A stretch of DNA of 8,687 nt, from positions 1 to 8,687 of the forward strand of contig JAHFEN010000015.1 of assembly GCA_023248455.1 (NCBI GenBank), written 5' to 3'. Each line of letters starts with the position of its first letter. Positions within the stretch are counted from its first letter, which is position 1. This DNA comes from Microcaldota archaeon. GTDB lineage: Archaea > Micrarchaeota > Micrarchaeia > Anstonellales > Anstonellaceae. Positions 1 to 5,547 of this stretch are shown here, one piece after another. The position numbers and the translations under genes are program-made. The notes below the pieces were generated by a model. That model was given only the letters and a program-made list of their open reading frames with translations, was not told the DNA's origin and did no database searches.

Positions 1-407
1 TTCAGGTTTTTTTTCTTTCCCAATTCGTCAGCAATCTGAGCCAGCAGCAGCTTCCTCACTTTCGGCAAACTTTCGCTCACCGGCCTTTTGGCAGGCACGC
101 CAATTATCACCGCCTTTTTGATTTTCCCAAGCTTCCGAAGCAAAACAAGGTTCCAGATGAGGTCAAAGCCATGGAGAGAAAGCGGCTGCTTTGGGATTTC
201 TAGCTCGGCGAGGTCCATGATTCTTGGAGACCTCAAGCCAACTACGGCATCCATTATCACAATCTCGCTTCCCTCGTTCTCCAAATCCTCGGCAGTGTCG
301 AAACGCTTGAACTCAGTTCCAGGAAGCTTCCTAGCCAGCTTATCCGCCATCTTTACCGCGGCAGAATCTATTTTCGCAATCGGGTTGCCGAATACGAGGA
401 CTTTCAT
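1..407 (-). CDS. Hydrogenase maturation protease-like protein (peptidase M52 family), 3' end outside window
   Basis: This reverse-strand frame opens at the ATG at 407 and stays open for 135 codons to the window edge, so the C-terminus is missing. It begins MKVLVFGNPIAKIDS, matching the family's 'GNPL..D' N-terminal motif. It then shows a beta strand ending in an Asp (IVIMDAVVG, D53) and a 'PLSLHGFDL' motif (H79). D14, D53 and H79 sit where M52 proteases (HycI/HyaD/FrcD type) bind the nickel of immature hydrogenase large subunit. Family members cut a C-terminal peptide from that subunit in the cytoplasm. The usual length is about 150-160 residues, so little is missing. No hydrogenase gene is visible here; a partner may lie beyond position 1. 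The start is supported by a TATA-like box about 30 bases upstream (431-440). The protease family is fairly clear; the substrate is inferred. Confidence 0.75.
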   Translation of the reverse strand, partial: MKVLVFGNPIAKIDSAAVKMADKLARKLPGTEFKRFDTAEDLENEGSEIVIMDAVVGLRSPRIMDLAELEIPKQPLSLHGFDLIWNLVLLRKLGKIKKAVIIGVPAKRPVSESLPKVRKLLLAQIADELGKKKNL

Positions 408-430
408 GGGTGGGTTTGGGTTGGAAGCGT

Positions 431-440
431 TATAAATATT
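431..440. promoter_or_regulatory. Shared divergent TATA region between M52 protease gene and ribB
   Basis: The sequence TATAAATATT reads as a TATA box on both strands (TATAAATA on plus, AATATTTATA on minus). It lies about 29 bases upstream of the ribB ATG (460) and about 30 bases upstream of the minus-strand ATG (407). Both spacings suit archaeal promoters giving leaderless or nearly leaderless mRNAs. The element is the only AT-rich stretch in the 52-base gap, so both genes probably depend on it. No operator repeat was seen beside it. Confidence 0.6.
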
Positions 441-459
441 CAATGGTAGGCCTCTGCAT

Positions 460-1119
460 ATGAATAACTTGGGCAATTCTGTTTCTGCGCTAAAAAAAGG
501 AGAGTTTGTCATACTGCACGACGGCAAAGGCAGGGAAAACGAGGCGGACATGGTGCTCCTCGGCGAAAAAATCACGCCTGAAAAAGTCCGCAGGATGAGA
601 AAGGACGCGGGCGGGCTGATATGCGTCTCGATGGACGCTGCTGCTGCAAGAAGGCTGCATCTGCAGTTTGCAGTTGACATGCTTGCCAAGGACAAGCGCC
701 ATCCGCTTTCCTCAATGGGCGCAAAGCGCATGAAATACGGGGACATGCCAGCATTCTCCATATCCATAAACCACCTCTCCACTTTCACAGGGATCACAGA
801 CAACGACCGCTCCACCACCATACGCGAGTTTTCAAAGCTTGTGAAGAGGAAGGGAGGCGTGCGCGAGTTCCAGAACAACTTCAGGGCAATCGGCCATGTC
901 TTTCTCCTTGTGAGCAGGGGACTAGAAAAGAGGCGGGGGCATACCGAGCTTTCGGTCGAGCTTGCCAAGCGTGCTGGCACCACCCCCGTGCTTGTGCTCT
1001 GCGAGATGCTTTCTGACAGCGGCAAAGCTGCCACAAAGGTTGAAGCTGCGTCATACGCCAAAAGAAACGGCTTCGCATTTTTGGAAGGCTGGGAATTGGC
1101 AGGCGAAAAAGGGCCGTAA
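460..1119 (+). CDS. ribB: 3,4-dihydroxy-2-butanone 4-phosphate synthase (RibB)
   Basis: RibB converts ribulose 5-phosphate to formate plus 3,4-dihydroxy-2-butanone 4-phosphate, the four-carbon donor for lumazine synthase; the reaction needs Mg2+. The 219-residue protein is the usual length of a monofunctional enzyme. Visible motifs are the acidic metal/substrate loop DGKGRENEAD (residues 21-30, with D21, E26 and E28), SINHLSTFTGITDNDRSTTI (about 102-121), RRGHTE (158-163) and the late VLCE motif (E182). These positions correspond to the active-site Asp, Glu, His and Glu residues known for the family. There is no fused GTP cyclohydrolase II (RibA) domain, unlike many bacterial RibBA proteins. 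The ATG is 29 bases after a TATA box with no clear Shine-Dalgarno site, so the mRNA is probably leaderless. It heads the riboflavin cluster, and a second TATA-like box precedes the next gene. Confidence 0.93.
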   Translation: MNNLGNSVSALKKGEFVILHDGKGRENEADMVLLGEKITPEKVRRMRKDAGGLICVSMDAAAARRLHLQFAVDMLAKDKRHPLSSMGAKRMKYGDMPAFSISINHLSTFTGITDNDRSTTIREFSKLVKRKGGVREFQNNFRAIGHVFLLVSRGLEKRRGHTELSVELAKRAGTTPVLVLCEMLSDSGKAATKVEAASYAKRNGFAFLEGWELAGEKGP

Positions 1120-1153
1120 TTTCAGGGCAGGGTAGCCGGAAAAGGGGCAATAG

Positions 1154-1160
1154 TTTTAAA
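1154..1160 (+). promoter_or_regulatory. TATA-like box upstream of ribC
   Basis: TTTTAAA lies about 35 bases upstream of the ribC ATG at 1192, within the 72-base gap after ribB. The spacing suits a start site just before the ATG, so ribC-ribH-ribD may have their own promoter besides read-through from ribB. This is a sequence match only. Confidence 0.4.
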
Positions 1161-1191
1161 GCATGGAATCCGAATTCCCCCGGGATGCATT

Positions 1192-1683
1192 ATGGCAACG
1201 GTAAACAAGCCAGTAAAAATAGGGATAGTCGACACCACGTTTGCCCGCATTGACATGGCATCTTTTGCGGTTGAGGAGATAAAGAAGCGGTTTCCAGGGA
1301 CCAAAATCGTCCGGACCACGGTGCCGGGCGTCAAGGACCTTGCGGCGGGCTGCGTGATTCTGGACAAAAAGGAGAAGTGCGGCATCTATCTTGCACTTGG
1401 AATGGTGGGGAAAGAATCCATAGATTCACAGTGCGGGCACGAGGCTTCGATTGGAATACAGGTGGCGAAAATGCTCATGAAAAAGCACATTGTGGAAGTG
1501 TTCGTGCACGAGTTCGAGGGAAAGGACGAGGGGGAACTGTACTCCATATTCGAAAACCGGACAAGGAAGCACGCCGTGAATGCGGTGCTGCTGGCTTCAA
1601 ATCCCGAAGAATTGACGAAATTTGCTGGCAAGGGCGTGAGGCAGGGCAGGCAGGACGCCGGCCCAATAAGGCGAAGCGGGTGA
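1192..1683 (+). CDS. ribC: Riboflavin synthase, archaeal type (RibC)
   Basis: This enzyme dismutates two molecules of 6,7-dimethyl-8-ribityllumazine into riboflavin and 5-amino-6-ribitylamino-uracil, the last step of the pathway. The 163-residue protein has the hallmarks of the archaeal enzyme: GIVDTTFARIDMA at residues 11-23, TTVPGVKDL (42-50), ALGMVGK (68-74), CGHEASIG (81-88), VEVFVHE (101-107) and the C-terminal GKGVRQGRQDAGP (146-158). It is unrelated to the two-domain bacterial RibE and instead shares ancestry with lumazine synthase. It is close to the roughly 155-residue length of methanogen homologues. The ATG at 1192 is preferred because the conserved N-terminus begins a few residues later; another ATG at 1185 is out of frame. 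The stop overlaps the likely ribH start (GTGA), suggesting coupled translation of the two related subunits. Confidence 0.94.
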   Translation: MATVNKPVKIGIVDTTFARIDMASFAVEEIKKRFPGTKIVRTTVPGVKDLAAGCVILDKKEKCGIYLALGMVGKESIDSQCGHEASIGIQVAKMLMKKHIVEVFVHEFEGKDEGELYSIFENRTRKHAVNAVLLASNPEELTKFAGKGVRQGRQDAGPIRRSG

Positions 1684-2108
1684 TCATCGTGTCAGGAAAA
1701 AAAATTCGGATAGCTATAGTGGGCTCGCAGTTCAATCTTGAGATAACCGCGCCTATGCTCTCAGAGGCTGTGAGCGAATCGAAAAAAAAGGGCGCTGACG
1801 TTGCCGCAATTATCGAAGTCCCTGGCGCATATGAAACGCCGTTTGCCGTGGCGAAGCTTCTTGCGAGAAAGGACATTGACTGCGTGGCAGCAGTGGGCGC
1901 AGTGATAAAAGGCGAAACCAAGCACGATGAGGCAATAATGAATGCCATCTGCAGGGAGCTTCTCGCGCTTTCGCGCACACACGGAAAGCCCGTTGGATTG
2001 GGGATCTCCGGCCCAGGACAAACCGAAGAGCAGGCAAAGGCAAGGATAAACGACTACTCGCACAGAGCGGTGCATGCGGCGCTCCACATGGCAAAACTGA
2101 AATACTAG
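1680..2108 (+). CDS. ribH: 6,7-dimethyl-8-ribityllumazine synthase (RibH)
   Basis: RibH condenses 5-amino-6-ribitylamino-uracil with dihydroxybutanone phosphate to the lumazine that RibC uses. With the GTG at 1680 it is 142 residues, normal for the family. Motifs are IAIVGSQFN (11-19), EVPGAYETP (46-54), GAVIKGETKHDEAI (73-86, with catalytic-type H82), LGISGPGQTEEQA (107-119) and the C-terminal YSHRAVHAA. No ATG lies near the conserved N-terminus. GTG 1680 overlaps the ribC stop by four bases (GTGA); GTG 1689 would start three codons later and is also possible. An upstream extension of this frame inside ribC has no family similarity and is rejected. Members usually form pentamers or 60-subunit shells; which one applies here cannot be told. 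Confidence 0.92.
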   Translation: MIIVSGKKIRIAIVGSQFNLEITAPMLSEAVSESKKKGADVAAIIEVPGAYETPFAVAKLLARKDIDCVAAVGAVIKGETKHDEAIMNAICRELLALSRTHGKPVGLGISGPGQTEEQAKARINDYSHRAVHAALHMAKLKY

Positions 2109-2146
2109 GTGCGTCTTGCGGGCGTAAAAACGCGCCCATTCATGGA

Positions 2147-2152
2147 GAGGTG
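2147..2152 (+). promoter_or_regulatory. Ribosome binding site that sets the ribD start
   Basis: GAGGTG is a perfect six-base match to the archaeal anti-Shine-Dalgarno (complement of CACCTC) and ends six bases before ATG 2159. A GTG at 2150 in the same frame lies inside the site itself, so it is unlikely to be the start. Confidence 0.65.
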
Positions 2153-2158
2153 CTCCCT

Positions 2159-3235
2159 ATGGAATGGTCTTTGCAGGATATTCGCTTCATGCGCCTTTGC
2201 CTTCTTCTTGCGCAAAAAGGCGAGGGAAAAGTCTCCCCAAATCCAATTGTCGGATGCGTGGTGGTCAAGTACGGGAAGATAATCGGCAAGGGATTCCACG
2301 AAAAATTCGGCGGGCCGCACGCAGAAGCCAATGCCCTTGCAGGCATTGGGGCAAAAGCTCGCGGCGCCACACTCTACGTGACACTTGAGCCTTGCTCTCA
2401 CAGTTTCCCAGGAAAAAAGACCGCGCCCTGCGTGCCCCTGATAACAAAATCAGGGATAAAGCGGGTGGTGGTAGCAGCAAGGGACAGCAACCCGGAAATT
2501 GACGGCTTTGAAAAGCTGATGAAAGCCGGAATTGAAGTGACCGCTGGCGTCCTTTCAAAGGAGGCGGAGCAGCAGAATGAAGCGTATTTCAAGTTCATGA
2601 AAACAGGAGAGCCGTTTGTAGTTGCGAAAATGGCGCAGAGCAGCAACGGGAAAATAGGGGTGAGGGGGAAGGGCAATGTCCGTATAAGCGGCAAGAAATT
2701 CTGCGGCTATGCCCAGCGCATGCGCAACCGCTGCGACTCCATCCTTGTCGGCATAAATACGGTCCTTTCAGACGACCCTCTCCTAACCTGCCGCATTCCT
2801 GGCGGAAGGAGCCCTGCAAGGATAATACTGGACAGCAAATTGCAAATACCGCTTGATGCCAAGGTGCTGAATAACGCAAGGCGGGAAAAAGTGATCGTTG
2901 CAACAAGCGAAAAAATCGATGCAGAAAAAGCGGCTGGGCTGGAACGGCTCGGGGCGATTGTCATTGCAGCGGGAAAGGAGAAGGTCATGCTTGGGCAATT
3001 GCTCTGCCTTCTTCCGCAGTTTGGCATATTCTCGGTGCTCATGGAAGGTGGGGCGCAGGTAATTTCTTCTGCCCTTTCTGAAAGGCTGGTGGACAGGGCA
3101 ATTGTTTCTGTTTCGAAGAAAAAAATCGATTCCCCAGTGGCAATAAGCTCGCCCTTCACAGCAAAGATGCTCTCAACGTTCGATAAGAGAAAAATGGGCT
3201 CGGACACGGTTTACGAACGCAGTTTCAAGGCTTGA
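2159..3235 (+). CDS. ribD: Bifunctional diaminohydroxyphosphoribosylaminopyrimidine deaminase / 5-amino-6-(5-phosphoribosylamino)uracil reductase (RibD)
   Basis: This 358-residue protein carries both steps that follow GTP ring opening: deamination of the pyrimidine, then NADPH-dependent reduction of the ribosyl to ribityl. The N-terminal cytidine-deaminase-like domain (about 1-145) has SPNPIVGCVVV (26-36), HAEANAL (H54, E56) and LEPCSH...APC (C79, C91), giving the zinc ligands and catalytic Glu. The reductase domain (about 150-358) has FVVAKMAQSSNGKIG, an ILVGINTVLSDDPLLTCR block (195-212), RIILDS (221-226) and LMEGGAQ (294-300). The zinc loop is three residues longer between the two Cys (12 apart) than in the usual bacterial PCSH.G.TPPC (9 apart). 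Most archaea use a separate RibD2-like reductase acting before deamination, so a fused RibD suggests bacterial ancestry. The start is chosen by GAGGTG at 2147. The gene lies 50 bases after ribH, and its end overlaps the convergent neighbour by 11 bases. Confidence 0.93.
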   Translation: MEWSLQDIRFMRLCLLLAQKGEGKVSPNPIVGCVVVKYGKIIGKGFHEKFGGPHAEANALAGIGAKARGATLYVTLEPCSHSFPGKKTAPCVPLITKSGIKRVVVAARDSNPEIDGFEKLMKAGIEVTAGVLSKEAEQQNEAYFKFMKTGEPFVVAKMAQSSNGKIGVRGKGNVRISGKKFCGYAQRMRNRCDSILVGINTVLSDDPLLTCRIPGGRSPARIILDSKLQIPLDAKVLNNARREKVIVATSEKIDAEKAAGLERLGAIVIAAGKEKVMLGQLLCLLPQFGIFSVLMEGGAQVISSALSERLVDRAIVSVSKKKIDSPVAISSPFTAKMLSTFDKRKMGSDTVYERSFKA

Positions 3236-3863
3236 TCCTGTACTCAAAATAATCGTCCCAGGGATTCTCAAGGGACATCATCTGCGCAATTGAGAGCTTC
3301 TCAAAATATCTGCGGAAAGGGCGCATGGAGTTTCCGTGTGCAGATATGGCGACATTCACACGGTTCTTTTTCATATAGGCAATAAGGTCGCGCAAAAACG
3401 CCAGCACCCGTCTTTCCACCATTCTGATGCTCTCGCCTCCAGGTGGAGGGCGGTCGTAGCTCCTGCGGATGAGTTGCAGATCTTCAGGTGAATGGGTGCG
3501 CTTGAACCTGTCATGCGAAGTCCCCTGCAGCTTGCCGTAGCTTCTCTCAATCATCCGGTCGTCGGTGAAAACCGCCCTGCACTCGCGATGGCGCTTGAGC
3601 ACCTCGCGCAGTGTGTCCTTCGAACGGGAAAGCGAGGTCTGGAATGCCACGTCTATCCCTTTTCCGAAAAGCTTTTTCGCGATTTTTTTTGCCTGCCTCC
3701 TTCCGAAAGGCGTGAGGCGCGAGTCCTTCCAGCCAGTGAAGTAATGTTCCCTGTTGAAGAATGTCTGGGCATGCCTGAAAAGGTATATGGTTGGGGGGTA
3801 CCTGTCCCCGGCAATGCGGCGGGATTTCCATCTTCCTGTGAAATCCAAATCCTCCTTTTCCAT
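3225..3863 (-). CDS. Histidine phosphatase superfamily protein resembling 2,3-BPG-dependent phosphoglycerate mutase
   Basis: A 212-residue cytoplasmic protein of the histidine phosphatase superfamily. The phosphohistidine motif is LFRHAQT (R30, H31), followed by YFTGWKDSRLTPFGRRQA, which closely follows the GpmA pattern 'FTGW.D..L...G..EA'. Other GpmA-like features are SLSRSKDTL (R80), MIERSYGKLQG (E106), RRSYDRPPPGGES (133-145) and ISAHGNSMR with the second catalytic H176. The third motif residue is Ala-Gln rather than Gly-Glu/Gln. The best reading is a mutase interconverting 3- and 2-phosphoglycerate, but a phosphatase role cannot be excluded, and the neighbouring riboflavin genes lack their pyrimidine-phosphate phosphatase. 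About 25 N-terminal residues precede the core. The ATG at 3863 lies about 25 bases from a TATA-like stretch (3884-3893), implying a leaderless mRNA. It converges on ribD with an 11-base overlap. Confidence 0.85.
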   Translation of the reverse strand: MEKEDLDFTGRWKSRRIAGDRYPPTIYLFRHAQTFFNREHYFTGWKDSRLTPFGRRQAKKIAKKLFGKGIDVAFQTSLSRSKDTLREVLKRHRECRAVFTDDRMIERSYGKLQGTSHDRFKRTHSPEDLQLIRRSYDRPPPGGESIRMVERRVLAFLRDLIAYMKKNRVNVAISAHGNSMRPFRRYFEKLSIAQMMSLENPWDDYFEYRIKP

Positions 3864-4131
3864 ATGGATGCAAGCATGGTCAAACTATAAAAAATGCCCT
3901 GTGGCTTTTTTCGGCCGGAAGCCAGATGGCGGCTCTGTAGAAATCCACTGCAGCAGTAAACAGCCAAGGGAGCAAGCACCAAGGAGCTCAACACTTCTTC
4001 AGTAAACCGGAAGGCAGGATTCTGGATAACGTGAAATCGAGGAGAGCGCCCCAGACCTTTCTCCGTGAAAAAGGTTTTCTACAGTGCCCAGATGGCAGCA
4101 CCAATAAATACTCTTGTGCAGGACTCCAAAT
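3864..4131. other. Divergent intergenic region with two promoters, no gene seen
   Basis: This 268-base gap separates the divergent phosphatase genes. On the minus strand, TATA-like bases at 3884-3893 (ACTATAAAAA read on plus) serve the leftward gene. On the plus strand, AATAAATA at 4103-4110 lies about 26 bases before ATG 4132. A weak hairpin with stem GGCTT/AAGCC (3903-3907 and 3919-3923) lies between them. Small frames in both directions show no family resemblance and mostly overlap the flanking genes. Confidence 0.5.
4103..4110 (+). promoter_or_regulatory. TATA-like box for the plus-strand histidine phosphatase
   Basis: AATAAATA sits with its centre about 25 bases before ATG 4132, the expected TATA-to-start distance for an archaeal leaderless transcript. 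It favours ATG 4132 over an in-frame TTG at 4114, which would fall ahead of the predicted transcription start. Confidence 0.5.
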
Positions 4132-4767
4132 ATGTCAGAAACCATATTCCTGGTGCGTCACGGGGAGGCAGAGTCCAATGAAGGCAAATATTTCAGCGGA
4201 TGGGGCGATGACCCGCTGACGGATCTTGGCCAGAGGCAGGCAACCGTGCTTCGCAAAAGGCTGCTTAAAGAGGGCATAGGCAGGATTTTCTGCTCAGACA
4301 CCATGCGCGCAAGGCAGACCGCGTCAGCCCTTAGGCTGGAATGCCCCCTGGAATACTCCCCTGCCTTGCGCGAAAAATCCTATGGGAAGTACGAAGGCAT
4401 ACGATGGGGCGATGACGAGGACAAGTATGACCGCTTCCACACCGATGCCTATGCGCGGGCGCCTGGCGGAGAAAACTCCCTTGATGTGCAGAAGCGCGCG
4501 GTGTCTTTCTTCAATTCGCGTGTCTACCCTGCCAAGGAGGAAAAAGTTCTGGTGGTGAGCCACCACGGGCCAATCGTGCTTCTTTCCTGCCATCTGCTTG
4601 GCATGCCGATAAAGAACTGGAGGAAGCTGCGCCTGGGAAATTGCGGTCTATGCATACTCACGCGCGAGGGTGGCATGTGGCGGGTCAAGCTCTGGAACTC
4701 GCTATCGCATTTCGGGCTTTCTTCGTTCTCCCCCATGCTAATGAAGGAGAAAAAAGGGCGGGCTTAA
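4132..4767 (+). CDS. Histidine phosphatase family protein (PhoE/CobC-like)
   Basis: A 211-residue member of the histidine phosphatase superfamily, different in type from the neighbour on the other strand. It begins MSETIFLVRHGEAESN (RHG at 9-11, H10 the phosphohistidine). It continues with GWGDDPLTDLGQRQA, IFCSDTMRARQTA (S55, R59), LREKSYGKYEG (E81) and VLVVSHHGPIV (second catalytic H144). The PGGENSLDVQKR motif (111-122) is common in alpha-ribazole phosphatases and broad-specificity phosphatases. Family members remove phosphate from small metabolites through a phospho-His intermediate. The substrate cannot be read from sequence. Candidates are sugar phosphates, a cobamide precursor or, from its position near rib genes, 5-amino-6-ribitylamino-uracil 5'-phosphate. 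The C-terminus (about 185-211) is basic and unlike the family core. The start is ATG 4132, supported by the TATA box at 4103. Confidence 0.85.
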   Translation: MSETIFLVRHGEAESNEGKYFSGWGDDPLTDLGQRQATVLRKRLLKEGIGRIFCSDTMRARQTASALRLECPLEYSPALREKSYGKYEGIRWGDDEDKYDRFHTDAYARAPGGENSLDVQKRAVSFFNSRVYPAKEEKVLVVSHHGPIVLLSCHLLGMPIKNWRKLRLGNCGLCILTREGGMWRVKLWNSLSHFGLSSFSPMLMKEKKGRA

Positions 4768-4782
4768 AAAATGGCAGAATCC

Positions 4783-4817
4783 TTTTAAATGAAAATGCAC
4801 AAATAAGCTCTGGTGAT
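4783..4817 (+). promoter_or_regulatory. Promoter and Shine-Dalgarno of the first pilin-like gene
   Basis: A TTTTAAAT box (4783-4790) lies 31 bases before the first base of ATG 4821, so a short leader is expected. GGTGAT (4812-4817) matches the archaeal anti-Shine-Dalgarno just ahead of the ATG. The sister gene on the other strand keeps the same GGTGAT at nearly the same distance, which supports both the site and the chosen start. Confidence 0.55.
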
Positions 4818-4820
4818 AAG

Positions 4821-5282
4821 ATGGGGTTCAGAAAAGGTCAGGCAGCACTTGACTTTCTCATGACTTACGGGTGGGCAATTGCGCTTGTTGTGATAATTGC
4901 CGCGGTGCTCTTCTCGCTGGGCATCTTTGACGTTACAAACTTCATCGGAAGCAAGGCTGCCGGCTTTTCAGGTGTGGGGGTAACAGGCTGGAGGCTTGAC
5001 CCAGGAGGCGTCCTTTACATGAAGCTGGTAAACGAGGTGGGTCAGCCAATAAGCGTCAACAGCGTGAATGCGACAATAAGCGGGGTAACCCAGGAGAACC
5101 CGGTCGCAATAACTCCAGCTACGCTTGGGACTGGCGAAATGTCTAATCAGATAAATATTCCCGGCTTTGCAAATTCAACAGCTGGAACCGGCTACACCGC
5201 ACAGGTGGTCATCACCTACGTGGACAAGAGCTCTGGCTTCAACTACACAACCACAGGAACACTGACCGGCAAGTCAACCTAA
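4821..5282 (+). CDS. Class III signal peptide pilin-like protein, copy 1
   Basis: A 153-residue exported protein. The N-terminus MGFRKGQAALDFLMTYGWA is a class III (DUF361-type) signal peptide: a short basic leader, probable cleavage after G6 by an archaeal prepilin peptidase, then Q7 and a hydrophobic helix to about residue 35. In the family this helix packs in the core of a type IV pilus-like filament. The rest (about 45-153) is a beta-rich, Ser/Thr/Asn-rich outer domain with NAT, NST and NYT N-glycosylation sequons and no Cys. Roughly four of five residues match the inverted copy at 6126-6590. The frame is open farther upstream, but that extension overlaps the phosphatase gene and lacks a signal peptide, so ATG 4821 with GGTGAT at 4812 is chosen. 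Expected location is the cell surface; the kind of filament is not known. Confidence 0.88.
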   Translation: MGFRKGQAALDFLMTYGWAIALVVIIAAVLFSLGIFDVTNFIGSKAAGFSGVGVTGWRLDPGGVLYMKLVNEVGQPISVNSVNATISGVTQENPVAITPATLGTGEMSNQINIPGFANSTAGTGYTAQVVITYVDKSSGFNYTTTGTLTGKST

Positions 5283-5283
5283 T

Positions 5284-5320
5284 GGGGATTCCCCCCTTTT
5301 TCTTATTTTTCTTTTTCCTT
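5284..5320 (+). terminator. T-rich terminator after pilin copy 1
   Basis: A small GGGG-ATT-CCCC hairpin directly follows the stop codon and leads into a T-rich run of about 24 bases broken by C and A. T tracts of this kind end archaeal transcription. A matching arrangement follows the inverted sister gene, and both tracts end in TTAGCG. Confidence 0.65.
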
Positions 5321-5380
5321 AGCGAAAGCTGATGATTTCGAACCTCGTGAACATCCTTGCCTTTTAAGATAATGCCTGCA

Positions 5381-5434
5381 AGCTAAATCCACGAGCGAAG
5401 CGAGTGAACCCGCCTTCGTGCGGTGGATACAGCT
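5381..5434. repeat. Nested stem-loop in the IS left region
   Basis: Three nested helices can be drawn: AGCT (5381-5384) with AGCT (5431-5434), ATCCAC (5387-5392) with GTGGAT (5423-5428), and CGAAG (5396-5400) with CTTCG (5414-5418), around a 13-base loop. It is best read as the subterminal palindrome recognised by TnpA at the left end, but an RNA structure is also possible. Confidence 0.5.
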
Positions 5435-5480
5435 CGCATAGATTCTTTATCTTCAAGAAAAACAGTTCTCTCAGCGGCGC

Positions 5481-5499
5481 GGCGGCGCTGCACGCCGCC
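5481..5499. repeat. GC-rich perfect hairpin upstream of tnpA
   Basis: GGCGGCG (5481-5487) pairs perfectly with CGCCGCC (5493-5499) around the loop CTGCA. It lies about 50 bases before the tnpA start. IS200-type elements often carry a strong hairpin here that limits transposase expression, so a similar role is likely. Confidence 0.5.
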
Positions 5500-5547
5500 T
5501 CATTGATACCACCGCTGGAGTTTGAGACTATGGGTAGCTGAAGCTTT

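Larger units (their letters stand above)
5326..5547. other. Intergenic stretch at the left end of the IS remnant
   Basis: These 222 bases contain no convincing gene. They hold a nested stem-loop (5381-5434), a GC-rich hairpin (5481-5499) and a TATA-like TTTTAAGATAAT near 5361. The left end of the IS200-like element probably lies somewhere here, but no duplicate of flanking sequence marks it. Confidence 0.5.

Noticed and set aside
88..435. 115-residue plus-strand open frame
   Set aside because: It is antisense to the M52 protease-like gene, whose protein has clear family motifs; the plus-strand translation has none.
1377..1679. Upstream extension of the ribH frame inside ribC
   Set aside because: The extension matches no lumazine synthase and lies in another frame of the well-supported ribC; GTG 1680 or 1689 fits the family N-terminus.
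1475..1978. 167-residue minus-strand frame across ribC/ribH
   Set aside because: Opposite to two clear genes; Ser/Ala/Arg-rich translation without family features, typical of antisense frames.
2120..2138. Hairpin GGGCG/CGCCC in the ribH-ribD gap as a terminator
   Set aside because: The five-base stem has no following T tract and the gap carries the ribD ribosome binding site, so read-through is expected.
4641..4820. 60-residue N-terminal extension of pilin copy 1
   Set aside because: Overlaps the phosphatase gene, lacks a signal peptide and is absent from the second copy, which starts at the equivalent ATG with the same GGTGAT.
5328..5375. Possible C/D box small RNA (CTGATGA at about 5329)
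   Set aside because: No D or D' box (CTGA) follows at the needed distances, and the first base of the C box does not fit.
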